Shown here: positions 7,861 to 15,557 of the stretch, piece by piece
Layout of the letters: each line of letters opens with the position of its first letter
Position numbering within the stretch: position 1 is the first letter of the stretch
Assembly: GCA_903970405.1 (NCBI GenBank)
Contig: CAJCIT010000163.1
Span: forward strand, 1 to 42,538
Reading direction: 5' to 3'
Length of the DNA: 42,538 bases
Source of the DNA: Acidobacteriaceae bacterium
Lineage (GTDB): Bacteria > Acidobacteriota > Terriglobia > Bryobacterales > Bryobacteraceae
Translations under genes and position numbers: made by a program
The notes under the pieces: model-generated
What the model saw: only the letters and a program-made list of their open reading frames with translations
The model's database searches: none
What the model was told of the DNA's origin: nothing

Positions 7861-9078
7861 ATGCCCCAAGCGCTTTGCGCCGAGGGAATGACCCGCAGTT
7901 CCTGGCGGACGCTTCCGTCACACTTCCTTGCATGTCTGTTCAGCGCGTGCATTAGCCGAGCATTCACTCATCCACTCAATCCTTCCATCGCTGCTGCTCT
8001 TTTGGGCGCCGCCTTAGTCATGGCCGAAACGCCGTTGCCCGCAAGGCCAAGTCTGCCGCCCGCCGAACGGCCTCAGAACCCCAAGCGCCCGTTCCCCTAC
8101 CTTGAACAGGAAGTCATGGTGGTGAATGAGGCGCAGCACGTTACTTTGGCCGGCACGTTGACCAAGCCGAAAGGCCCTGGGCCGTTTCCCGCCGTGCTGC
8201 TTATCACCGGCTCTGGCCCCCAGGATCGCGATGAAACGCTGCCTTTGGACCCGCCGCCGTATCACAAGCCCTTTCTTATTGTCAGTGACTACCTGACCCG
8301 CCGCGGCATCGCCGTTCTGAGGCTTGACGATCGGGGCGTCGCGAAATCCACCGGAGTCTTCAATTCGGCGACCACCGCCGACTTCGCCACCGACGCCATG
8401 GCAGGCGTCCAGTTTCTGGCGAAGCGCAGCGACATCGACCGCAAGCACATCGGCCTCATCGGCCATAGCGAAGGCGGAATCATCGCGCCCATGGTCGCCA
8501 ATCTGGACCCTAGCGTCTCATTCGTCGTTCTGCTTGCCGGTACCGGCCTCTCCGGCGATCGGATTTTTGAGCAGCAGATGTTCTATAGCATCCTTGCCGC
8601 GGGCAGACCCATCAGGGAGGCGGAGACTAGCCGCCAGGTGCAACACCGTCTTCTTGAAATCGTCGAATCCACCACCGACAAGGCGGAGCAAGCCAGCAAG
8701 GTAGACGATTTAATGGGCGACGACAAGACTACCGCCGATTACATAAAGTCGTCGCTACCGATGCTCAACATGCCATGGTACCGTTACTTCTTTACCTATG
8801 ACCCGGCGCCCGAACTGGTGAAGCTCCAGATTCCAATCCTCGCCCTGCATGGCTCGAAAGATACGCAAGTGGACCCGATGCAAAATATGCCCGCGATTCA
8901 AGCGGCATTGACTCGCGGCAAGAATCCCGACGCCACCGTTCGTATGATTCCGGGCGTGAACCATCTCTTCCAGAACTGCACCACCGGCTACCTGGCCGAG
9001 TACGCCACCATTCCGGAAACCATGTCGCCCGCGGTCCTTGAGATAGTCGGCGACTGGATTGAAAAGCATGTGAAATAG
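7861..9078 (+). CDS. Alpha/beta hydrolase (esterase/peptidase-like), probably exported
   Basis: A serine hydrolase of the alpha/beta fold, related to the large group that includes EstD-type esterases and S9-like enzymes. Counting from 7861, the nucleophile elbow GHSEGG puts Ser at 203, Asp334 lies in LHGSKDTQVD and His368 in GVNHLFQ, a complete catalytic triad. The oxyanion region LITGSGPQDRDETL is typical of the group. The start is uncertain: ATGs occur at 7861, 7888 and 8020, none with a good ribosome site. A hydrophobic stretch (IAAALLGAALVMA) just before the third suggests a signal peptide whose start lies within the first 50 codons. The gene is divergent from alaS, with 75 bp between the starts. 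The substrate is unknown. Confidence 0.85.
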   Translation: MPQALCAEGMTRSSWRTLPSHFLACLFSACISRAFTHPLNPSIAAALLGAALVMAETPLPARPSLPPAERPQNPKRPFPYLEQEVMVVNEAQHVTLAGTLTKPKGPGPFPAVLLITGSGPQDRDETLPLDPPPYHKPFLIVSDYLTRRGIAVLRLDDRGVAKSTGVFNSATTADFATDAMAGVQFLAKRSDIDRKHIGLIGHSEGGIIAPMVANLDPSVSFVVLLAGTGLSGDRIFEQQMFYSILAAGRPIREAETSRQVQHRLLEIVESTTDKAEQASKVDDLMGDDKTTADYIKSSLPMLNMPWYRYFFTYDPAPELVKLQIPILALHGSKDTQVDPMQNMPAIQAALTRGKNPDATVRMIPGVNHLFQNCTTGYLAEYATIPETMSPAVLEIVGDWIEKHVK

Positions 9079-9133
9079 CCACAAGATGGTGGCCAAGACA
9101 TTTCACCCGCTGTTTGTGGGGCATACTGTCAGC

Positions 9134-9184
9134 CTGCGGCCGATTGGCAATCGGCCACCATGGGCATTGCCTCACTTAATCGCC
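9134..9184. repeat. Dispersed palindromic element, family B, copy 1
   Basis: Contains a perfect hairpin at 9138-9156 (GGCCGATT, loop GGC, AATCGGCC), followed by CCATGGGCATTGCC and ACTTAATCGCC. The reverse complement of 36502-36552 matches it over about 50 bases with only scattered differences. It lies between the convergent hydrolase and cpoB genes. Confidence 0.7.
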
Positions 9185-9191
9185 GGCGCCT

Positions 9192-10073
9192 TTACGCCGA
9201 TGGTTTCCGCTTGCCCTTGGCGGTTGGCGCATCGGGCACGGGCACGCCCATCGACCGCAGAGCGGCGCGGGCTTTATTGGCCTGATCGGTTCGCGGATAG
9301 TTCTTGATCAGTTCGCGGAACGCATTCGCCGCATCGTCGCGCTGGCCCAGTTTGTAAAGCGACATCCCTTTCATGTAATAAGCATTGGGCGTTTGGCTGT
9401 TCTCCGGATACTTCAACACGGCGTCGAAACCTTGCACGGCTTTGTCCATATCAGCGCGGTTGTAGTAGATCTGAGCGATATTGAATTGGGCAACGGGCGC
9501 TTGGTCGGTCTGGCCGTAGTAGGTGAGGTAGTCCGTATACTCCTTCAGCGCGATGTCGAAGTTGCCGGCCTGTTGGTCACGTTGCGCATTCGCGAAGGTT
9601 TGATCGGCGCTCATGCCCGGGGGAGGGGTGTTGGGGCCGTTCGGAGCGGCGGCCGGCGGCGCGGGCGGTTGGGCGATCAGCGTCATCTTATTGCCCACGT
9701 CGGTCAGCTTGGCATCCAGGCGGTCCAAGCGCGAGCTGAGGTCGGCGATGGAATCGCGCAGGCCCTGCACTTCCTGTTGCATATTGTCGACCTTCTGCCC
9801 CACGCCCATGATGGGCCGCAACTGCTCGCCGATCCGCGTCGAGAGATCGGTTTGCAGGGATTGAACTTGATTATTGGTGCGCGACGAATTCTCCTGTGAC
9901 TGCTGCACCAGAACCTGCAGGGCAGCCAGCTTTTCATCCAGGGTGCGTTGAATGGCGGTCGCCTGTTCCTGCAACAGGGCCACGTCGCGCTGCAACTCAA
10001 CCATTTCTTTACTGGCGCCGAAGCAGGAAACGGACGCGCACGCCAGAAGCGCGGCAAGACGCGAAACTTTCAT
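9192..10073 (-). CDS. cpoB: CpoB/YbgF-like Tol-Pal system coiled-coil TPR protein
   Basis: A 293-residue exported protein. After a signal peptide (about 1-20, MKVSRLAALLACASVSCFG) comes a coiled coil at about 24-130 (LQRDVALLQEQATAIQRTL), a Pro-rich linker (PPAPPAAAPNGPNTPPP), and a TPR-like domain to the end with the YbgF order FANAQRDQQAGNFDIALKEY, YNRADMDKAVQGFDAVLKYP and RDDAANAFRELIKNYPRTD. In Proteobacteria CpoB couples Tol-Pal constriction to peptidoglycan synthesis in the periplasm. No tol or pal gene is adjacent here, so the link is by family only. The start at 10073 is chosen because GAGGAGA at 10087-10081 precedes it at good spacing; the frame opens 7 codons earlier. Confidence 0.85.
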   Translation of the reverse strand: MKVSRLAALLACASVSCFGASKEMVELQRDVALLQEQATAIQRTLDEKLAALQVLVQQSQENSSRTNNQVQSLQTDLSTRIGEQLRPIMGVGQKVDNMQQEVQGLRDSIADLSSRLDRLDAKLTDVGNKMTLIAQPPAPPAAAPNGPNTPPPGMSADQTFANAQRDQQAGNFDIALKEYTDYLTYYGQTDQAPVAQFNIAQIYYNRADMDKAVQGFDAVLKYPENSQTPNAYYMKGMSLYKLGQRDDAANAFRELIKNYPRTDQANKARAALRSMGVPVPDAPTAKGKRKPSA

Positions 10074-10131
10074 CCGGGATTCTCCTCTACTCATCTACTT
10101 CATTGAAGCACTCCTCACGAACGCAGGGTGC

Positions 10132-10168
10132 AGGGCAGGGTGGAAGCCTAAGGCTGCCAGCCTGCCCT
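10132..10168. repeat. Nested palindrome in cpoB upstream region
   Basis: Outer arms AGGGCAGG and CCTGCCCT and inner arms GGAAGCC and GGCTGCC (one mismatch) around TAA form one long hairpin of about 37 bases. It lies about 60 bp upstream of the cpoB start. Confidence 0.65.
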
Positions 10169-10209
10169 ACACGACCTCCCCACAACAAAGGCTAGTCGGC
10201 TGAGACGTG

Positions 10210-10236
10210 GTGGCACGGACTTTAGTCCAATGCCAC
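10210..10236. repeat. CTTTAG-centred hairpin, imperfect
   Basis: Outer arms GTGGCA and TGCCAC flank an inner GGACTTTAGTCC palindrome. It belongs to the same family as 4115-4132 and 10384-10401. Confidence 0.65.
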
Positions 10237-10280
10237 TTAGTTTTCCATGAGGAGCCGTAAGATATTGAAACCATTGTGGC

Positions 10281-10320
10281 GCACGCAGTCCTGCGTGCCG
10301 CGTCGGCACTCATGCCGACG
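10281..10320. repeat. Two adjoining perfect hairpins
   Basis: GCACGCAGTCCTGCGTGC at 10281-10298 and CGTCGGCACTCATGCCGACG at 10301-10320 are both perfect palindromes with short loops, two bases apart. Confidence 0.7.
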
Positions 10321-10383
10321 TTTGCCGCGAACCGTGGCGGACCATTGGAGCAACAGGCTGCCCGACTTTAGTCCGTGGGGCGG

Positions 10384-10401
10384 CACGGACTTTAGTCCGT
10401 G
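10384..10401. repeat. Perfect CTTTAG-centred hairpin
   Basis: CACGGACTTTAGTCCGTG is a perfect palindrome. A partial copy, GACTTTAGTCCGTGGGG, directly precedes it at about 10364-10380. It has the same CTTTAG core as 4115-4132 but different arms. Confidence 0.7.
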
Positions 10402-10460
10402 GTCCCAGTCTGGCCCCGGCGAACCTCCTGTTAAGATCGGAAGTCCTTCCAGGACCACCC

Positions 10461-11909
10461 ATGGGTATCCACAAGCATTGGCAAGCGGCGGCAGCCGCGA
10501 CTCTGATAGCAGCATCGGCCGCGCTGGCGCAGACGGCAGGCAAGGTTCCGCCGGCGGAGTTGGCCGAAGCGCGCGCCATCTTCAAGCAACTCATCGAAAT
10601 CAACACCACCGATTCCGTAGGCAGCGTCACAGCGGCCGCTGAAGCCATGGCCGAGCGGTTTCGCAAGGCGGGCTTCGCGGCGGCGGATATCCAGATTGCC
10701 GGACCTGATAGTCCGGATAAGCCGGGCCGCAAGAAGAATCTGTTAGTGCGGTATCGGGGCAGTTCGTCCAGTAACAAGCCGGTGCTCTTCGTGGCGCATT
10801 TGGATGTAGTTGAGGCGCTGCGGGCGGATTGGACAACCGACCCGTTCGAGTTTGTGGAGAAGGAAGGCTTTTACTACGGGCGGGGCACGCAGGATATGAA
10901 GGCCAACGACGCAATCCTGGTGGCCGATCTGATCCGTCTTCACCAAGAGGGGTTCAAGCCCGATCGCGACATTCTGCTGGCGCTGACCGCCGACGAAGAG
11001 GGTGGCAGCTACAACGGCGTGGAGTGGCTGATTGAGAACAAGCTGGAAGTGCGGCAGGCGGCGTTCGCGATTAATCCGGATGCCGGCGGCGTAGACCTGG
11101 ACAAAGGCCGCGCGGTTTCGATCAACGTGGAAGCGACGGAGAAGCTCTACGCCGATTACGACATCACGGCGAAGAATCCGGGTGGGCACAGCTCCCTGCC
11201 CCGCCCGGACAATGCGATTTATGAGCTCACCGCTGCCCTGCAGAAGCTTGCGGCGTATACGTTTCCATTTGAGCTGAATGGCGTCACGCGGGCGTATCTT
11301 GAGAAGCTTGCGCCCATCGAAGGCGGGCAGAATGGAGAGGACATTCGCGCCATTTTGAAGACGCCACCCGACGAAGCGGCATTGGCCCGCTTGAGCGCCA
11401 TTCCCGGCTTCAACTCCATTGTGCGAACCACGTGCGTGGCCACGCGCCTGCAAGCCGGGCATGCCTACAATGCGCTTCCTCAGACGGCGATGGCGAGCGT
11501 GAACTGCCGCATTCTGCCGGGTCACTCGGCTGCCGAGGTTCGTGACCGGCTGGCGGCGCTGTTTGCCGATCCGAAACTGGAAGTGAAAAGCCTGGGGAGC
11601 CTGGGGCATGGAGGCGGAGACCGAAAGCCCATGACGCCGCCTCCACCGATTCCAGCGGTGTTTGTGCCATTGACGGCCATTGCGCAGAGTATCTGGCCGG
11701 GCGCGCAGGTGCTGCCGACAATGGAGGCCGGCGCTTCGGACAGCGTCTACCTGGCGTCCGTGAACATCCCGAGTTATGGGTTCTCCGCGCTGGCCATCGA
11801 ACGAAACGACGTGCGCGCGCACGGTAAGGATGAGCGGCTGCCGGTGGAGTCGTTTGAGAAGGGGCTGGCGTTTTATTACGAGTTCATCAAGGCGCTGGGA
11901 AGCCACTAA
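10461..11909 (+). CDS. Exported M20-family metallopeptidase
   Basis: A 482-residue M20/M25/M40 di-zinc peptidase or amidohydrolase with a signal peptide (MGIHKHWQAAAAATLIAASA, cleavage near 23). Metal and catalytic residues are in family positions: AHLDVV with His113 and Asp115, GTQDMK with Asp145, ADEEGG with Glu179 and Glu180, a later Asp in NPDAGG, and the C-terminal His in RAHGKDE. The dimerisation (lid) domain is present in the middle (NPGGHSSLPRPDNAIYEL). It probably cleaves small peptides or N-acyl amino acids in the periplasm; the exact substrate is unknown. It reads away from cpoB across a hairpin-rich spacer, and a REP-like element follows its stop. Confidence 0.9.
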   Translation: MGIHKHWQAAAAATLIAASAALAQTAGKVPPAELAEARAIFKQLIEINTTDSVGSVTAAAEAMAERFRKAGFAAADIQIAGPDSPDKPGRKKNLLVRYRGSSSSNKPVLFVAHLDVVEALRADWTTDPFEFVEKEGFYYGRGTQDMKANDAILVADLIRLHQEGFKPDRDILLALTADEEGGSYNGVEWLIENKLEVRQAAFAINPDAGGVDLDKGRAVSINVEATEKLYADYDITAKNPGGHSSLPRPDNAIYELTAALQKLAAYTFPFELNGVTRAYLEKLAPIEGGQNGEDIRAILKTPPDEAALARLSAIPGFNSIVRTTCVATRLQAGHAYNALPQTAMASVNCRILPGHSAAEVRDRLAALFADPKLEVKSLGSLGHGGGDRKPMTPPPPIPAVFVPLTAIAQSIWPGAQVLPTMEAGASDSVYLASVNIPSYGFSALAIERNDVRAHGKDERLPVESFEKGLAFYYEFIKALGSH

Positions 11910-11930
11910 TCGAAGCGCCCACGCTCCCCA

Positions 11931-11967
11931 GCCGCGACAGTCAGGGGCGACCGGTTGTGCCGGGCAC
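11931..11967 (-). repeat. REP-like element, family A
   Basis: The reverse complement begins GTGCCCGGCACAACCGGTCG and continues with CCCCTGACTGTCGCGGC. It shares GCCCGGCACAACCGGTCGCC with 17714-17750 and is close to copies near 24.1, 36.4 and 42.1 kb. It lies between two convergent genes. Confidence 0.7.
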
Positions 11968-12032
11968 GTTTTTCAAGGAGCGAGACGAGACTCAGGTCCG
12001 CGGACCACATCCCGCTCATCCTAGGTAATTAC

Positions 12033-12572
12033 TTAGTTCGGTAACTCGTGGCACGATGAACAGTCCGTCACCGCCTTCTTAGCCTGGTGGCAATTGACAC
12101 AGGATGTCATAGTGGTAGGAACCTCCCGGAACAGAACGTCGCGCTCGGCCACCGGGCCGTGGCACTCCTGGCACGTGTTGTTCTTTTCCAGGTGCAGGCG
12201 GTGACTGAACCTTACGAACGACGGCAACTCGTAAACCGGAACCCAGGGCACGTCTTTACCGCTCTTCGCATAGCCGGCCAAACGCTTAATTTCCTCGCTG
12301 TCCGCTTTGATTGTCGAGTGACAGTTCATGCAGACCGCCGCCGCGGCGATGGTCATGCTTTCACCTGGGTCCGGATTCGCGTGGCACATCCTGCAGGATA
12401 GTTTCATCCTGCCTGCATGCACTTTATGGCTAAAAGCAATCGGCTGCTTGGGAGCGTCAGCCACGCTCGACGCCGAGCCGCTTCCATCCTGTGCGATAGC
12501 CGGCCCGCTCCCCGCTGAACTCACGCGAACCGCTGCCAACAAGCAGGCGGCTAGCTTCAGTAACCGGCTCAT
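12033..12572 (-). CDS. Exported pentahaem c-type cytochrome (cytochrome c7/c3-like)
   Basis: A 179-residue protein with a signal peptide ([20 protein letters not shown]) and five CxxCH haem c sites: CRMCH 60-64, CMNCH 81-85, CQECH 134-138, CVNCH 158-162 and CSSCH 171-175. Extra histidines in FSHKVH and FSHRLH fit bis-His axial ligation as in class III cytochromes. The ATG at 12572 overlaps the stop of the GMC gene by 4 bp (12569-12572), so the two are translationally coupled and the cytochrome is very likely the electron acceptor of the flavoprotein. Gluconate dehydrogenase-type complexes normally use a different, three-haem monodomain cytochrome, so this partner is unusual. The frame extends upstream to 12722, inside the GMC gene, and that extension is not real. 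Confidence 0.92.
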   Translation of the reverse strand: MSRLLKLAACLLAAVRVSSAGSGPAIAQDGSGSASSVADAPKQPIAFSHKVHAGRMKLSCRMCHANPDPGESMTIAAAAVCMNCHSTIKADSEEIKRLAGYAKSGKDVPWVPVYELPSFVRFSHRLHLEKNNTCQECHGPVAERDVLFREVPTTMTSCVNCHQAKKAVTDCSSCHELPN

Positions 12573-14143
12573 ATGTTGCGTTGCTTGATCTGTTCCGCCA
12601 GATACTCCGAGGCCCGCATAGACAATGCCAGAATCGTCATCGTCGGATTCTGCCAGCCCGCTGTCACAAAGCTTGCGCCATCCACCACAAACAGGTTCTT
12701 GATGTCGTGGCTCTGGCACCACTTATTCAATACACTCTTCTTCGGATCGTTGCCCATCCGGCACGTACCCACTTCGTGAATGCTGTAGCCCGGCGGATTC
12801 ACTTCATCGGTCTTGCCGACGATCTCCCAACCCGCCTCCTTAAATAACCCCTCGATTGTGTCCGCCGCGTCGCGCCGCAGGTTACGTTCGTTGTCCGTGT
12901 CGCGGGCCTCAATATGCAACACCGGAATGCCATAGGCATCCTTCACGTCCTTGTTAATTCTGACGTGATTCTCAAATCTGGCCACGCGTTCGCCGAAAAT
13001 GCCGCCTGAGACGCATGATCCTTCGTAGCTGTCCAGTTTCGCTTGCAACTCCGCGCCATAGAGTGGGAATAAGTTCGGGCTTGCTCCGCCGCCGCTGCCG
13101 ATGCTCACGCAATAGCCTTTAATGAAGTTTCGTTTGTCGTCCTTTGTCAGGTTACGGAATCTGGGAATAAAGGCGCTGCCGCCCATCAGGCCCGGTCTCG
13201 CCTTCCCGTCGCGCGCTTCCGGAACCGACGCCACCACCGAGACGCCATACATTTGGTCCACCAGATAGCGCCCCATCACGCCGCTGGAATTGGCGAGTTT
13301 CGAATTCAACAATAACCGTGTGCTCTCAAGCGTACCCGCCGCTAGCACCACCACCTTTGCTTTGACGTGCATCTCGCGCAGCGAGTGCCGGTCCACAAAG
13401 TGCGCGCCGCTGGCGAGTCCCGTGTTCTTATCCACGGAGATCTCCCGAACGATCGCGTTTTCGACGATATCCAGCTTGCCGGTCTCGAGCGCATCCGGCA
13501 GTAAGAGGTTGATGGAACTCGCGAGGCCATTCTGGCCCAAAGCATTCCGCCACTTCGAAACGCCGATGCCTCGCTTCGTGGCTACTTCGGTGAACTTCTT
13601 GATGGTCTCGGTATCGGGTGGAAAGGTGGTCTCGACGAAATTTCCGTCAGGAAACTGCGGCCATCCCTCTTTGCGCCCGGTGACGCGGAATATCTCTTCC
13701 ACTCGCGAATAGAACGGCGCCAGATCCGCCAAAGAGATGGGCCAATTCTCTCCCGTTCCATCGATATCGGCCGCCTTGAATTCGAAATCGCTGAGCCGGA
13801 ACGATTGCCGCGCCCAGAAAAGCGAACGTCCGCCCAACAGCCGCACTCGCACCCAGTTGTAAGGCGCGTCTTCCGGGTGCGTGTAGGGAACCTCTTTTTC
13901 ATCCACCCATTGGTTAGCGTTAAACTCATTGGCCTGGAAAACGTGAGGGAGGCGCCCGGGCTGTTTGAAGCCGCGGTACGGCAGCTCATAGGCGTGCTTC
14001 AGCGTCCGGTCTTTTTCATAATCGGCCTCCGGGCCCGCGTTCAGCATCAGGCACGAAATGCCGCTGGCAGTCAGGCGGTTCGCCGCCATTCCACCGGAGT
14101 GTCCCGAACCGACAATAAGAACGTCGTACTCTTTGATGGGCAT
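12569..14143 (-). CDS. GMC-family FAD oxidoreductase, large subunit of a gluconate dehydrogenase-like complex
   Basis: A 524-residue flavoprotein of the glucose-methanol-choline family that oxidises an alcohol group on a sugar or sugar acid. FAD binding is at GSGHSGG (12-18), and [18 protein letters not shown] follows the usual GGxS signature. The catalytic His456 lies in [11 protein letters not shown] and Asn499 in [12 protein letters not shown]. It has no signal peptide. The preceding gene, 20 bp upstream, encodes a subunit 3 protein with a twin-arginine signal, which is the known piggyback export arrangement. The cytochrome gene overlaps its end by 4 bp. The three genes form one operon, and the complex should sit in the periplasm. 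The substrate (gluconate, glucose, sorbitol or other) cannot be told from the sequence. Confidence 0.93.
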   Translation of the reverse strand: MPIKEYDVLIVGSGHSGGMAANRLTASGISCLMLNAGPEADYEKDRTLKHAYELPYRGFKQPGRLPHVFQANEFNANQWVDEKEVPYTHPEDAPYNWVRVRLLGGRSLFWARQSFRLSDFEFKAADIDGTGENWPISLADLAPFYSRVEEIFRVTGRKEGWPQFPDGNFVETTFPPDTETIKKFTEVATKRGIGVSKWRNALGQNGLASSINLLLPDALETGKLDIVENAIVREISVDKNTGLASGAHFVDRHSLREMHVKAKVVVLAAGTLESTRLLLNSKLANSSGVMGRYLVDQMYGVSVVASVPEARDGKARPGLMGGSAFIPRFRNLTKDDKRNFIKGYCVSIGSGGGASPNLFPLYGAELQAKLDSYEGSCVSGGIFGERVARFENHVRINKDVKDAYGIPVLHIEARDTDNERNLRRDAADTIEGLFKEAGWEIVGKTDEVNPPGYSIHEVGTCRMGNDPKKSVLNKWCQSHDIKNLFVVDGASFVTAGWQNPTMTILALSMRASEYLAEQIKQRNI

Positions 14144-14163
14144 GGTTGGTCAGCTTCCGATAG

Positions 14164-14823
14164 TTAACTTCTGACCACGGGATCGATCGGCTTCCAGTAA
14201 TAAGCGGCGCCGCGTCCAAAACCCCGCCCCCGCTGGCGGTCGCCCGCCAGACTCTCCGCCCACTCTCGCGAATTCATCGTTGCGCTGCGCAGGTCCTCAT
14301 GAACCTGGGCGACAAACTTCTTCACTGGGTCGGCCGGATAATCTTGATCCCACGGCCTCGCCACGAAGAGAGGACGCAGAATTTCGTCCGCCTCCTGCGA
14401 ATCCAGCTCTGAGAAGAGTCTATGGAATTTCTTCTTTGCCTCCGCATTGAGGCCATTCAGCCCGTGGCGGTATAACCCTTGCCGGTCCGCGGGTGAAACG
14501 CTCAGCAGGAAGTCTAGGAACTCCGGAGCGTGGGCGTCACGCGCGCCAGGACGGCCTTTCAATGGCGGCACAAGGATATCGCCAAGCTTTTCCAAGGCGG
14601 CAAACTGTTCAGGCGTGAAGTAGCTCCGATCCGGTTCGCACGCAACATCGGCCGCCACAGTGTCCAATCGGGGGGCGGCTTGCCCTTGCTGCGGAGTTCG
14701 TTGAGCGGTGGGATTCCCGGGCGGCGGCGCTAGTGGCGGTTTGGGGGCCTCTTGCGCGGCTGCGGCAACCAGCGGTATCGCCGGCGCGGCCAAAAGCTTT
14801 TGAACAAATCTGCGGCGCTTCAT
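14164..14823 (-). CDS. Gluconate 2-dehydrogenase subunit 3-like protein with Tat signal
   Basis: A 219-residue small subunit. It starts MKRRRFVQKLLAAPAIPL, a twin-arginine signal with the hydrophobic core expected for Tat export, followed by a Pro/Gln-rich linker (about 22-52). The folded part has the family pattern YFTPEQFAALEKLGDILVPP and ends with the long helical region containing MNSREWAESL. In the family this subunit carries the GMC flavoprotein across the membrane and stabilises it. It is the first gene of the three-gene operon, 20 bp before the flavoprotein. The 173-bp gap upstream toward rsmD could hold the promoter; none is clear by eye. Confidence 0.9.
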   Translation of the reverse strand: MKRRRFVQKLLAAPAIPLVAAAAQEAPKPPLAPPPGNPTAQRTPQQGQAAPRLDTVAADVACEPDRSYFTPEQFAALEKLGDILVPPLKGRPGARDAHAPEFLDFLLSVSPADRQGLYRHGLNGLNAEAKKKFHRLFSELDSQEADEILRPLFVARPWDQDYPADPVKKFVAQVHEDLRSATMNSREWAESLAGDRQRGRGFGRGAAYYWKPIDPVVRS

Positions 14824-14996
14824 GGTTTACTCTCAGATTGTTCCACAAGAGCATCGAACGGAAGAGGCGAAACGCCCCAGGAGCGAACGCTGGCCGCGCC
14901 TATTCTGACGGGCGCCGCTCGGAAGGTTGTTTGCGGCGCTCACAGGGTGGACGTGCCCCCGGACTTGACGCCGGCCGTCCGTGGCTGAAAATGCGA

Positions 14997-15533
14997 TTAC
15001 TCCGGGCGCGCAAACCTGTAAAAGCTCAACACGTTTGAGCCTTGCTTCACCCGGCGCGAGCGTTCCAGGCGTCCGACAACTTCGCCGGGGTCGAACTTTG
15101 CGTCATGCTGGGCGATCACCAGCGCTTCCGGTGGACCGGACAGAGCGTCGAGACAAACGGCGTAGTCGCTGGGCCTTTGATAAGGCGGATCGAGAAAGAT
15201 GAGATCGCCCGGGTAATCTTTGAGCACCCGCAACGCGCTGCCGCGCACCACGTGAGCCTCCGGTCCGATCTTCAAGGACGAGAGGTTCTCGCGGAGGCAG
15301 GCCAGCACCTCCAGGTCGCGTTCCAGGAAGACAACGCGCCGCGCGCCGCGGCTGAGCGCTTCAATGCCCACGGCGCCGGTCCCGGCGAATGCGTCCACGA
15401 ACGTGCTGCCTTCGATCCGCGGAGCGAGGATATTGAAGAGGGTCTCCCGCAGGCGGTCCGGCGTGGGGCGCACCGTGAGTCCTGGGACCGATTTCAAGAC
15501 CCGGCTGCGATATGTTCCGGCTATGACGCGCAT
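14997..15533 (-). CDS. rsmD: 16S rRNA (guanine(966)-N(2))-methyltransferase RsmD
   Basis: A SAM-dependent methyltransferase that modifies G966 of 16S rRNA during small-subunit assembly. The 178 residues cover the whole family: the N-terminal MRVIAGTYRSRVLKSVPG and RPTPDRLRETLFNIL, the SAM loop VDAFAGTGAVGIEALSRGA, the acidic residue in VFLERD, and the catalytic LIFLDPPY motif. It starts 24 bp after the recG stop on the same strand, so the two are probably co-transcribed. Confidence 0.95.
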   Translation of the reverse strand: MRVIAGTYRSRVLKSVPGLTVRPTPDRLRETLFNILAPRIEGSTFVDAFAGTGAVGIEALSRGARRVVFLERDLEVLACLRENLSSLKIGPEAHVVRGSALRVLKDYPGDLIFLDPPYQRPSDYAVCLDALSGPPEALVIAQHDAKFDPGEVVGRLERSRRVKQGSNVLSFYRFARPE

Positions 15534-15557
15534 AGTGCTTCAAGCCAAGCTGTTGGC

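Larger units (their letters stand above)
10074..10460. other. 387-bp spacer full of hairpin elements between two divergent genes
   Basis: No gene was found. The spacer holds the cpoB ribosome site at its left end and at least five hairpins, listed separately at 10132-10168, 10210-10236, 10281-10320 (two adjoining) and 10384-10401. It must also carry promoters for both cpoB and the M20 peptidase, but no convincing -35/-10 pair could be picked out. Confidence 0.7.

Noticed and set aside
10074..10460. CRISPR-like array in the hairpin-rich spacer
   Set aside because: The hairpins differ from each other and are not evenly spaced; no cas genes are present.
10743..11906. 387-residue minus-strand ORF opposite the M20 peptidase
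   Set aside because: Shadow frame; the plus strand has a signal peptide and complete metal ligands.
12573..12722. 50-residue N-terminal extension of the pentahaem cytochrome
   Set aside because: It lies inside the GMC gene and would hide the signal peptide that begins at 12572.
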